Shown in pieces: positions 55,295 through 62,766 of a stretch of DNA of 64,000 nt (position 1 is its first letter; every line of letters begins with the position of its first letter). The notes under the pieces were generated by a model. The model was not told the origin of the DNA, ran no database searches, and worked only from the letters and a program-made list of their open reading frames with translations. Made by a program: the position numbers and the translations under genes. The DNA is from a bacterium (lineage in GTDB: Bacteria > Acidobacteriota > Thermoanaerobaculia > Multivoradales > J023), in the NCBI GenBank assembly GCA_024226315.1, contig JAAELT010000420.1:1-64000 (forward strand), written 5' to 3'.

Positions 55295-56839
55295 ATGCAG
55301 CCGGACTACCTCATCGTCGGCAGCGGTATCTCGGCGCTGGCTTTCGGCGCCCTGATGGCGCGCTCCGGGCGAAGCGTCCGGGTACTCGAGGCGCACGATT
55401 CGCCCGGGGGCTACGGCCACACGTTCGAGGTCGGAGGCTACCGCTTCAACGCCCAGCTGCACTACGTGTGGAACTGCGGCACAGGACGCGCTGTCCACCG
55501 CTTCCTCGACAAGCTGGGGCTCGCGGGCGAGGTGCGTTTCAACGAGTACGACCGTCGCGGCTTCGACCGCATGCGGATGCCGGGCTACGCCGTCGACATC
55601 CCCGCCGAGATGGAGCTTCTGAAAGAGCGGATGGCCGCGCTCTTCCCTCGGCATGCCGGGTCGGTCGCGGCCTTTCTCGACGAGGTCGACCGCACCGCCG
55701 GCGAGCTCGAGGCGCTGCCCTCACCGCTGTCGATCCCTCGTCTTCTGACCCGCCTCCACCGCTTGACCCGGGTCGTCAGATACCAGGCGTCGACCCTGCA
55801 GGATGTGTTCGACCGCTTCGACTTGCCGCTCGAGGCACAGACCCTGCTCGCCCTCCAGTGGCCCGACTTCCTGTTGCCGCCGACACGCCTGTCGTTCTTC
55901 GCCTGGGTGCTGCTCTTTACCGGCTACCAGAGAGGCGCCTACTACCCGGAGCGCCACTTCGAGCACGTGATCGAGTCTCTGGTCGAGGTCATCCGGAGCT
56001 GCGGCTCCGAAGTGCTGCTTCAGCACAAGGTGGTCGACTTCCTCGTCGACGGCGGACGGGTGAGGGGCGTCCTCGCCGAGGAGGTGGACGACAACGGTGC
56101 CTCCCTGGGGCCGGCTCGGCGCATCGACGGGCGGGAGATCGTCTGTAACATGGACCCCCGCACCGCGGCCGAGTGGATCGGCTTCGAGCGCTTCTCGCCA
56201 CGGACGCGCCGCAAGCTCGACTACGATTACAGTCCCTCGAGCTTCATGGCCTACTGCGTGGTCGAGGACCTCGACCTCGAGGCGCATGGCTTCGGGCGCT
56301 CCAACCTGTTCCACACCGAGGATCCCGACCTCAACCGCTGCTTCGATCGGATGTACCGGCGAGGCGATTACCGCGAGCCGAGCTTCGCGCTCACCAATCC
56401 GACCCTCCTGACCGACGACCGCTCGGACTGTCCGGAGGGCAAGCAGATCGTCGAGCTTCTGACGGTCGCCGACTACGGGCGCTTCCGCGATCTGAAGCTC
56501 GCCAGTCGCCGTGCCTACAACACCGCGAAGATGGCCGTCTTCGACGCCCTTTGCGCCGTCGTCGAGCGTGACTACCTGCCGGAATTCCGCCAGCGCCTTT
56601 GCTTCAAGATGCTCGGCAGCCCGACCACCAACGAGCGCTATTGCATGGCGCCCTTCGGCAACTCGTACGGCTCCAACCTGACGCCGTACAATATCGGGAC
56701 GGGACGCCTTGGCCCGGAGAGCTCGATTCCCGGCCTCCACTTCTGCAACGCCTCGAGCGGCTACGCTGGCTTCGCCGGCGCGATCCGTACCGGCTCGAGA
56801 CTCTACGAACGCCTGAGCGGGGATCGGTTTCTGGGTTAA
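55295..56839 (+). CDS. FAD-dependent oxidoreductase (phytoene desaturase/carotenoid isomerase-like)
   Basis: The 514-residue protein opens with an FAD-binding fold YLIVGSGISALAFGALMARS and the ADP-ribose Glu (VRVLEAHDSPGGYGHTFEVG). It closes with GLHFCNASSGYAGFAGAI, the C-terminal FAD-contact motif of CrtI/CrtISO-type enzymes. Between are the substrate-domain segments including PPTRLSFFAWVLLFTGY. CrtISO-like proteins saturate or isomerise hydrophobic polyene or retinoid substrates. No carotenoid biosynthesis genes are nearby, so the substrate is unknown. It converges with a second FAD enzyme; their stops share TTAA. Confidence 0.88.
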   Translation: MQPDYLIVGSGISALAFGALMARSGRSVRVLEAHDSPGGYGHTFEVGGYRFNAQLHYVWNCGTGRAVHRFLDKLGLAGEVRFNEYDRRGFDRMRMPGYAVDIPAEMELLKERMAALFPRHAGSVAAFLDEVDRTAGELEALPSPLSIPRLLTRLHRLTRVVRYQASTLQDVFDRFDLPLEAQTLLALQWPDFLLPPTRLSFFAWVLLFTGYQRGAYYPERHFEHVIESLVEVIRSCGSEVLLQHKVVDFLVDGGRVRGVLAEEVDDNGASLGPARRIDGREIVCNMDPRTAAEWIGFERFSPRTRRKLDYDYSPSSFMAYCVVEDLDLEAHGFGRSNLFHTEDPDLNRCFDRMYRRGDYREPSFALTNPTLLTDDRSDCPEGKQIVELLTVADYGRFRDLKLASRRAYNTAKMAVFDALCAVVERDYLPEFRQRLCFKMLGSPTTNERYCMAPFGNSYGSNLTPYNIGTGRLGPESSIPGLHFCNASSGYAGFAGAIRTGSRLYERLSGDRFLG

Positions 56840-58062
56840 CCGGTCAAGCTTGCCGCCTCACGCCCGGAGCGAATCGCCCCCTCGTGCAGGCCGTCGTCGA
56901 GCCAGGCGCCCGCGAACACCGTGTGGCGCTGGCCGTTGGTGGCCTTGATCTCCTCCCGGGTCCGCATCGCTTCCACCGTGTAGAGGGGGGTCCGATGCGG
57001 TTGCCGGTGCACCACCGAGGCCGGATCGATCTCTTCGTCGATGCCGTAGGACAGGCTGTAGTGGGTGTCCGCCGACTCCGGCACCGCGCACAGCCGATTC
57101 AGGTAGGCGTTGTAGCCGCGGAGCCCGGCCGCTGTGTGGAAGAGGTCGAACTCGGAGAAGTATCGGATCCCACGCCGCTGGTACAGACCCGTGTCGGAGT
57201 GCACCAGGGTGCATACCTCGCTGCTCTCCCAGGCTCCGAAGCGCCGACGCTCGTCGTCGGTGGCGTCGGTCAGGAGGTGGAGCACCTGCTCCGGCGTCGT
57301 GGCGATCACTACCTTGTCGAAGCGCAGGCGCTCACCAGTCTCGAGATCGATCCCGACTCCGGACGAGCTCCGGCGTACTGCTCGGATCCGTGCCGAGGTA
57401 TGGATCTCCGGCGACCGGCGTTCGAGCACCCGTTCGATCCAGGTGTAGACGCCGCCGCGGATCGCGGTCCACTGGTGGGGCTCGAGGAAGGTGCGTAGCG
57501 CCGGCACCGCCAGGGCCGCCGACAACCGGCCCAGGTGCTCCTGGGGAATCGAGTAGGCGTAGAGCATCAGCAGGCGCGCCCACTCGGCGAATGGCCCCTC
57601 GTCGAGATAGGCGTCGAGGGTGCGGCCGTAGAGCTCGGCCAGAGATACGTCCCGAGTGCAGGCGAAGAACTGGCGATGGGCACGGGCCACCGGCAGCAAG
57701 CGCCACCAGGCGGCGAGCCGCGCCACCCAGGTCCGCCCCGCCGCCAGAGTGTTTCCCGGCGATGCGAGAGGTGGGCAGCCGTCGACAAAGAGCGCGGTGG
57801 TGCCGGGCACGTCATGAAGCTCGACGTCCAGCTCGTCCATCAGGGCATGGAACCGCGGGAAGTTTTCGAGGCTGAATTCGACCACTCCAGCGTCGAGCGT
57901 GAGGTCCGCGGGCAGTCCGGCGCGGGGCACGTTGCGTCCCAGGCTGCGGATGTTGCCGCCGAGCGTGGCTTGGCGCTCGAACATCGTGATCTGGTGGTGC
58001 TCACCCAGGTACCAGACCGCGGCCATGCCAGCCGCTCCGCCGCCGATGATCGCGATCTTCAT
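56836..58062 (-). CDS. FAD/NAD(P)-binding amine-oxidase-like protein
   Basis: The 408-residue protein begins with IAIIGGGAAGMAAVWYLGEH and FERQATLGGNIRS, the FAD ADP-binding fold. VVIATTPEQVLHLL and a C-terminal TVFAGAWLDDGLHEGAIRSG match NAD(P)/FAD-dependent oxidoreductases of the monoamine-oxidase fold. Such proteins often sit beside cyclopropane-fatty-acid or lipid genes, but none is here. The pairing with the convergent CrtISO-like gene suggests a shared hydrophobic substrate; this is inference. Confidence 0.87.
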   Translation of the reverse strand: MKIAIIGGGAAGMAAVWYLGEHHQITMFERQATLGGNIRSLGRNVPRAGLPADLTLDAGVVEFSLENFPRFHALMDELDVELHDVPGTTALFVDGCPPLASPGNTLAAGRTWVARLAAWWRLLPVARAHRQFFACTRDVSLAELYGRTLDAYLDEGPFAEWARLLMLYAYSIPQEHLGRLSAALAVPALRTFLEPHQWTAIRGGVYTWIERVLERRSPEIHTSARIRAVRRSSSGVGIDLETGERLRFDKVVIATTPEQVLHLLTDATDDERRRFGAWESSEVCTLVHSDTGLYQRRGIRYFSEFDLFHTAAGLRGYNAYLNRLCAVPESADTHYSLSYGIDEEIDPASVVHRQPHRTPLYTVEAMRTREEIKATNGQRHTVFAGAWLDDGLHEGAIRSGREAASLTG

Positions 58063-58119
58063 GTCTGCCCCTATGCGATCCTATGCTAGACACTGGCGAT
58101 CCTGGCTTCTCTTTCTCCG

Positions 58120-58176
58120 CTGGGAGCGCAGGCGTCCCGCCTGCTCCGGAGGCGGGCAAGATGCCCGCGGTCCCAG
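58120..58176. repeat. REP-like inverted repeat
   Basis: The left arm (58120-58143, ctgggagcgcaggcgtcc plus cgcctg) pairs imperfectly with the right arm (58152-58176, ending gcggtcccag). Each arm holds a smaller GC palindrome. This is a dispersed-repeat type structure upstream of the FAD amine-oxidase-like gene, at the border of a lower-GC zone. Confidence 0.7.
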
Positions 58177-58310
58177 CAAGAGACTCAGCCGCGCTCACCA
58201 GGCCGACGTGTAGCCGGATTCGAAACCGTCGGCGAAGATCGCGCTCCCGGCACCGAGCTCCGCGGCGCCGAGGTCGGTGGCACCCGGGGCCTGCATTATC
58301 TGCCTACGAC

Positions 58311-58820
58311 TCAATTAGGATCTGCGAGCGGCGGCAAGTTGCGTTCTCGCTTATCAAACCAATCGTCAACAAGACGCTTCGCTTTCTCTATCTCATCGTC
58401 TGGTAAGCCGTAGGAGCGCGCCACTTCTTCGAAGGACTTGCCCTCGGAGAATTGCCTCAAAAGATTTTCAATTTCCAGAGGCGCGCATCCAAGGGCCAGA
58501 AAGAACTCTTTTGGTTCAGCGGAAATCACCTTATGAGCCATCAAATCTACGATCTGAATCCTGTGTTGCTGCGCCAGTTCATCCAATAAGTTGTTTGCCG
58601 CCAGCATCTTATCCGGAGAATATCCAAGAGTTTCCATCTGATTGCTGAGATGATGTTTTACGCGGCCCACGCCGCCAACTGCCAGCCAGCTCTTCATGTC
58701 GTCCACAGCACTTCCAGCGTATCGGAACCGATCGTTTTTTAGCAACTCCAAGCTGAACTCGAAGGTCCCGCGCAGGAAGTCTTCCCAACCCTCTCTGTCT
58801 AGATGCTCAATGAGGGACAT
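58311..58820 (-). CDS. Orphan low-GC protein, unknown
   Basis: The ATG at 58820 gives 169 residues; a GTG at 58841 would add seven. The protein is helical and soluble, with MKSWLAVGGVGRVKHHLSNQ, LAQQHRIQIVDLMAHKVISA and FEEVARSYGLPDDEIEKAKR. The last segment looks like a helix-turn-helix-type recognition pair. The A/T-rich codon use (tta, aaa, gaa, att) differs clearly from the flanking genes, which suggests transfer. No family recognised. It sits between a REP-like hairpin and the dead group II intron. Confidence 0.6.
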   Translation of the reverse strand: MSLIEHLDREGWEDFLRGTFEFSLELLKNDRFRYAGSAVDDMKSWLAVGGVGRVKHHLSNQMETLGYSPDKMLAANNLLDELAQQHRIQIVDLMAHKVISAEPKEFFLALGCAPLEIENLLRQFSEGKSFEEVARSYGLPDDEIEKAKRLVDDWFDKRERNLPPLADPN

Positions 58821-59045
58821 TGTCGCTATCTTCTTTCTCACACGTTAGCGCTTTGGGGGTTTGCACAGGCTTGCCAGCCTGCAGAACGGATCGGCGATAA
58901 GCGGCGTTGAATAGCGCCGCCGACTCCGCCGAGCCTCAAAAGGTTGTTGCCAAACAGTACAGCCGTCATTTGAACCGCGCTATTTAACGTCCGACTTCAT
59001 CGCCTTGTGTACGCCCGGCATGGGCATGTGCTTACGGGGTGAAAT

Positions 59046-59714
59046 CCGCTGCTCGCCAACATCCTGTTGGATGACCTCGATCGGGAGCTGGAACGGCGCG
59101 GACACCGATTCGCCCGCTACGCTGATGATTTTCTGATCCTCGTGCGGAGCGCTCGAGCCGGCGAACGCGTCAAAGCCAGCATCACTCGGTACCTGACCTC
59201 TCGGCTGAAGCTGAAGGTCAACGAGTCGAAGAGCGGGGTGTGCGGTCTCAACGAAGTGGTGTTCCTCGGATTCACTTTCCGGGGGAGTAAGCTCCGTTGG
59301 TCCGACGAAGCCTTCGAGACGTTCAAGCACCGCGTCCGTCGACTGACGGGGCGCAGCTGGGGCGTGTCGATGGGTTACCGTCTCAGAAAGCTCGCCGAGT
59401 ACGTTAGAGGTTGGATGAACTACTTCGGCATCTCGGATTATTACCGACCTGTCCCCGAAATCGACAAGTGGATCCGAAGGCGTATCTGAATGTGCTACTG
59501 GAAACAGTGGCGATGGGCACGCACGAAGGTTCGTCACTTGCTCGCCTTGGGGACCAGTCGCCGCCAAGCCATCTTCACGGCGATCAGTCGCAAGAGCCAC
59601 TGGCATCTGTCGAAGACCTTGGCGACCCAGACCGGGATGACGAACAAATGGCTTCAAAACCAGGGGTTGATATGTGTCCGCGATCTGTGGATGAAAGCTC
59701 ATGGCTATGCTTGA
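59046..59714 (+). pseudogene. Group II intron reverse transcriptase/maturase, 3' remnant with nonsense codon
   Basis: The frame joins LLANILLDDLDRELERRGHR (reverse-transcriptase motif 4/5 region) with FARYADDFLILVRS, the YADD catalytic motif. Domain X (LRKLAEYVRGWMNYFGISDY) follows, then IDKWIRRRI, an in-frame TGA at 59487-59489, and MCYWKQWRWARTKVRHLLAL to HGYA. Related maturases read RRRIRMCYWKQWR, so the TGA most likely replaced a CGA arginine codon by one transition. The N-terminal palm and fingers are missing and upstream DNA does not continue the frame (TGA at 59040). Non-functional as read. Confidence 0.88.
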
Positions 59715-59738
59715 GACTATCGTGTGCTCCATCGTCGT

Positions 59739-59810
59739 GAACCGCCCAGTGCGGACCCGCATGCTGGGTGGTGTGGGGGCCGGGGGTTAAAAGCCCCCGG
59801 CTACCCGATT
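59739..59810 (+). ncRNA. Group II intron 3' end remnant (domains V-VI)
   Basis: After the maturase remnant, gaaccgcccagtgcgg-acc-cgcatgctgggtggt forms a long imperfect hairpin (59739-59773). A second one follows, gccggggg-ttaaaa-gcccccggc (about 59779-59801), then ctacccgat. This is the expected domain V, domain VI and 3' splice-site layout of bacterial group II introns. The 5' intron half is absent, so it cannot splice alone. Confidence 0.7.
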
Positions 59811-59827
59811 ATGCCGCACCCCGCGGT

Positions 59828-60418
59828 CTACTCCGGAATCTCGCCTTGGTAGTAAGCGTTGGATTCGAACTCATGAGTCCGGCGATTGAAGTACTCGCGA
59901 ACGAAGCGCTCGTGGATCCACGTCGATTCTGCTTCGATTTCCTGGACCTCAGGGGAGCTGCATCGGAGATCGCCTTCCTGGCCGACCAAGCGAAGTGCAG
60001 CGCGAACAACTGCGGCAAGCCGGCCGGTATCGCCGTCAAGCTCTCGAAGCGACTCGACGCTTGCTCGCGCCCCGGAGAATCTATCTCGGTCCATTGTCAA
60101 GTAGGCACCGCTTCCGTCAAGGACTTCAGAAGCCATCGCGTAGAGCATGACGAGGCAGCCCGAGCGAATGAACTCCTGCTGCTCTGGTTCTGGCCCCTGG
60201 AAATCGAGGTACTCCCAGTAAGGGAGATTGAACACATCGCCGTAGTACAGGTCTCCCATGATGTACGAGTAGTCGGCCAACTGGTGGTAGAGGAGGCAGA
60301 TATCGCGCTCAACCCTTTGGATCGCGGACCAGTCAATCTCTGCTTGCGCAGTTGAGTGGAGATCTTGGAACTGCCGATTGATCTTCACCATCGAACGCCT
60401 CGATGCTTCGTGCGACAT
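59828..60418 (-). CDS. Orphan protein, unknown
   Basis: From the ATG at 60418 (MSHEASRRSMVKINRQFQDL) the product is 196 residues, soluble and acidic. It has LLYHQLADYSYIMGDLYYGD, FQGPEPEQQEFIRSGCLVML and a C-terminal RRTHEFESNAYYQGEIPE. No motif or family was recognised. Base use is less GC-biased than the main chromosome genes. The 3' end lies 18 bp from the intron 3' end, so the intron may have inserted downstream of it. Confidence that it is a real gene is moderate. Confidence 0.55.
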   Translation of the reverse strand: MSHEASRRSMVKINRQFQDLHSTAQAEIDWSAIQRVERDICLLYHQLADYSYIMGDLYYGDVFNLPYWEYLDFQGPEPEQQEFIRSGCLVMLYAMASEVLDGSGAYLTMDRDRFSGARASVESLRELDGDTGRLAAVVRAALRLVGQEGDLRCSSPEVQEIEAESTWIHERFVREYFNRRTHEFESNAYYQGEIPE

Positions 60419-60440
60419 AACAGTTATTGTGAGCGGCACG

Positions 60441-60550
60441 CGGTTCCTAGATGTAGGCATCGATGCCTACATCTAGGAACTTGGTGTCTACATGTATCCA
60501 CTTCCGCGGTTCCTAAGTCTAGGCACCAGGTTACCAGATCTAGCCACCCC
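60441..60550. repeat. 38-bp perfect palindrome plus 22-nt related units
   Basis: gttcctagatgtaggcatc (60443-60461) is followed directly by its exact reverse complement to 60480. Similar 22-nt units continue to about 60550: cggttcctaagtctaggcac at 60507 lies 66 nt after cggttcctagatgtaggcat at 60441, and tgtctacatgtatccac at 60485 resembles the right arm. A cruciform, multi-operator cluster or mobile-element end is possible. Confidence 0.85.
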
Positions 60551-61048
60551 AGCCGGCGCCGCGATACAGGACGCCCAGATCGAGGGCCACAGTTCGCTGC
60601 GTCCGTCAGACCTGCCCGGGCGGGCTCCGCCAGGCTCGGGCAGACTCGATCGCCACCGGCGGGTTCTCCCGCCAGCCGAGCGGCGTCCGCGTCTGACAGA
60701 GCTTGGCACCTTCGACTTGGACGCCGATTGTCCGCGGTCCGGCGCGGGCTACTGCGCCTCGGCAAAAGCGCAGTCCGAACAGCAGACCCTGCGAGTTCTG
60801 GTGTTTGTCGTAGCTGTAGGGAGTACATAGATAGAGATCGACAGTGCACAGAGATTTCCGGAGAGTCTATCAGATCGTCTAGGTGAGGGGGCTCGACGGT
60901 CCGGCAGCCGGCCCTCCAGCCTGGCGGCCGACCCGTGTGCTCCGGATCCACTCGCGCACTCGAAGGCGTCGCATCCGTTGCGTAAGTCGTCAATTTCTCG
61001 CCCGCAAATGCTCCACGCACGCCGATCATTAGACTTTGTCTCCCCGAA

Positions 61049-61216
61049 AAAGTCCTACTTACCGTAATGTTGCTCGATTTCCCAGACGCCAAAGTCCTAC
61101 TTGCCGTAATGTTGCTCGACTTCCCAGATGCCAAAGTGCTACTTACCGTAATCTTGCGTCTGTTGCAGGGAGAGAAAGTCTAGTTTCACCCGTAAGTCGG
61201 CGGTTTCCGGGGGGAT
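61049..61216. repeat. 42-bp tandem array, four copies
   Basis: Units begin aaagtcctactt at 61049, aaagtcctactt at 61091, aaagtgctactt at 61133 and a degenerate aaagtctagttt at 61175, an exact 42-nt period. Copies 1 and 2 are nearly identical. A further weak copy may start near 61006. There are no variable spacers. On either strand the array can be read as 14-residue repeats, but no start signal supports translation. Confidence 0.88.
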
Positions 61217-61363
61217 CGGGCTCCCTGTTCATGGAAAGCATAGAGACCCGCCATGGAGAAACGACTCCATGCAACGGCCAAGCTGGAATCCGGCTCGCCT
61301 TAGTTCTTAACGAGGTCACACCGTCACGGCTGGAAGCCCGCGAGGCTATCGCCGAGCGGCGCT

Positions 61364-61440
61364 ACAGGATATCCCGCAACGTCTCCGGTGAGCAGTTCGC
61401 GGTCGCGATGCAGGGTCGCGAGACCGTCCGTCCGGCCATC
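61364..61440 (-). pseudogene. Decayed copy of threonine dehydratase 3' end
   Basis: The first 29 nt (61364-61392) match 61820-61848 at 26 positions. Translated on the reverse strand it reads ANCSPETLRDIL-stop against ANVSPETLREIL-stop in the intact gene. Similarity continues to MAGRTV against LAGRNV with one gap. It is a short, diverged partial duplication lying on the far side of the 42-bp array. Confidence 0.6.
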
Positions 61441-61518
61441 GGCGATGGGTGAGCGGTACCGACTCAGGTTTCATGGACTCTCTGCCGTGATTCGGCGAAT
61501 AGCCTGGTCCATAAAGTC

Positions 61519-61812
61519 CGTGTAGCGGCTGCACGAGCTTTCTGGAAATCCCAGAACGGCCGTGCAGCGCCGACATGAAAATTCTGGAGTTTTTTGCTCG
61601 GCCATGTAGTGACGACATGGGCGAGCCGACAGCTCCGGGAAGGCCGTGCAGCGACGACATGGGCGAGCCGAGAGCTCCAGAACGGCCGTGCAGCGGCGAC
61701 ACGAGCTTTCCGGAAATCTCAGGAGGGCCGTGTCGTGACGACATGGGCGAGTCGAGAGCTCCGGGAAGGCCGTGCAGCGACGACACGGGCGAGTCGAGAC
61801 TCCAGAACATGC
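61519..61812. repeat. 42-bp tandem array, seven copies of two unit types
   Basis: Units start at 61519, 61561, 61603, 61645, 61687, 61729 and 61771, exactly 42 nt apart. One type reads cgtgcagcgacgacatgggc then gagccgagagctccgg. The other reads cgtgcagcggcgacacgagc then tttccggaaatctcagg. The two types are interspersed rather than grouped. The array ends 5 bp before the dehydratase stop codon. Confidence 0.92.
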
Positions 61813-61817
61813 GAACC

Positions 61818-62762
61818 TTACAGGATCTCCCGCAGCGTCTCCGGCGAGACGTTGGCGCCGCACAGGACAATCGCGACGTTGCGCCCCGCGAGCCGTTCCT
61901 TCTCGCGCAGGAAACCAGCCACGGCGACGGCGGCGGCGCCCTCGACGAGGACGTGGTGCCGGCCGATGAGGAGCCGCATGGCGTCGCGAATCTCGGCTTC
62001 CGAAAGCAGCACGGTGCGGTCGATCAGCCGCCGGCAGAGCTCGAAGGTGATGGCGCCGGCCTCGACGCCGCCGGCGGTGCCGTCGGAGAGGGTGGGCTTG
62101 GACTCCAGATCGAGGATGCGGCCGGCCTCCAGCGAGGCAGCCATCACCGCCGATCTCTCGGGCGAGCAGGCGACGATCTCGACGTCGCGGCCGATGGATT
62201 CGAGATAGCCCGCGATGCCGGAGGTCAGGCCGCCGCCGCCGAGCGCGACGTAGATGGTGTCGATGGTCTCCAGCTGCCGAGCCAGCTCGAGGCCGATGGT
62301 GCCCTGGCCGCCGACCACCAGCGGGTCGTTGTAGGGCGAAACGTAGGGGATTCCGTGCTCCTCGCCGTATCGGCGCGCCAGCCGCTCGGCGATCACGCAG
62401 TCGGCGCCCTCCTGCCGCACCTCGGCGCCGGCCGCGCGGATCGCCTCGATCTTGGTCGGTGAGGCGTCCTCGGGCACGAAGACGACGCCGCGGCCGCCGA
62501 GCACGGCGACGGCGTGGGCGATCGCCGCGCCGTGGTTGCCGGAGGACGCGGCGACCACCGCCGGCGCCTCGGTGCCGAGCGACAGGATCTTGTTCACCGC
62601 CCCGCGCAGCTTGAACGAGCCGGTGAGCTGGTAACACTCCAGCTTGAGGAACACCTGGGCGCCGGCCTGGGCGCCGAGCACCCGGGACTCCTCGACCGGC
62701 GTTTCCCGCACGTACGGTCGGATCCGCGCTTCCGCGGCGAGCACTTCCCGGGCGACGTCCAT
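61818..62762 (-). CDS. Threonine/serine dehydratase (PLP fold type II)
   Basis: ATG 62762 follows the GGDEF-EAL stop by 4 nt (TAG-gtcg-ATG), suggesting coupling; a GTG at 62774 would instead overlap it. The 314-residue enzyme has the PLP Lys51 in LTGSFKLRGAVNK, the SSGNHG phosphate-site loop (73-78) and the GGGGLTSG loop near 170, then VLVEGAAAVAVAG. It lacks a C-terminal ACT domain, so it is like catabolic threonine ammonia-lyases or serine racemases rather than feedback-controlled IlvA. Expected reaction: L-threonine to 2-oxobutanoate plus ammonia. Confidence 0.9.
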   Translation of the reverse strand: MDVAREVLAAEARIRPYVRETPVEESRVLGAQAGAQVFLKLECYQLTGSFKLRGAVNKILSLGTEAPAVVAASSGNHGAAIAHAVAVLGGRGVVFVPEDASPTKIEAIRAAGAEVRQEGADCVIAERLARRYGEEHGIPYVSPYNDPLVVGGQGTIGLELARQLETIDTIYVALGGGGLTSGIAGYLESIGRDVEIVACSPERSAVMAASLEAGRILDLESKPTLSDGTAGGVEAGAITFELCRRLIDRTVLLSEAEIRDAMRLLIGRHHVLVEGAAAVAVAGFLREKERLAGRNVAIVLCGANVSPETLREIL

Positions 62763-62766
62763 CGAC

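Larger units (their letters stand above)
60419..61817. other. Repeat-dense gene-poor interval
   Basis: In this 1.4-kb stretch I find no confident gene. It holds a 38-bp perfect palindrome with related 22-nt units (60441-60550), a 42-bp array (61049-61216), a decayed copy of the neighbouring dehydratase 3' end (61364-61440) and a second 42-bp array (61519-61812). Open frames here exist on both strands because 42 is a multiple of three. Confidence 0.75.

Noticed and set aside
58980..59762. Reverse-strand 260-residue ORF
   Set aside because: It is the exact antisense of the group II maturase remnant and has no recognisable protein features.
60424..61134. Reverse-strand 236-residue ORF over palindrome and array
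   Set aside because: It is low-complexity, Arg/Ser-rich and built from DNA repeats; no start signal.
61036..61452. Forward 138-residue ORF over the 61049 array
   Set aside because: Repeat-derived at the start and overlaps the decayed dehydratase copy in antisense.
61519..61812. CRISPR array or coding 14-residue repeat protein
   Set aside because: There are no spacers. Open frames arise on both strands because the period is a multiple of three; no ribosome site or start supports a gene.
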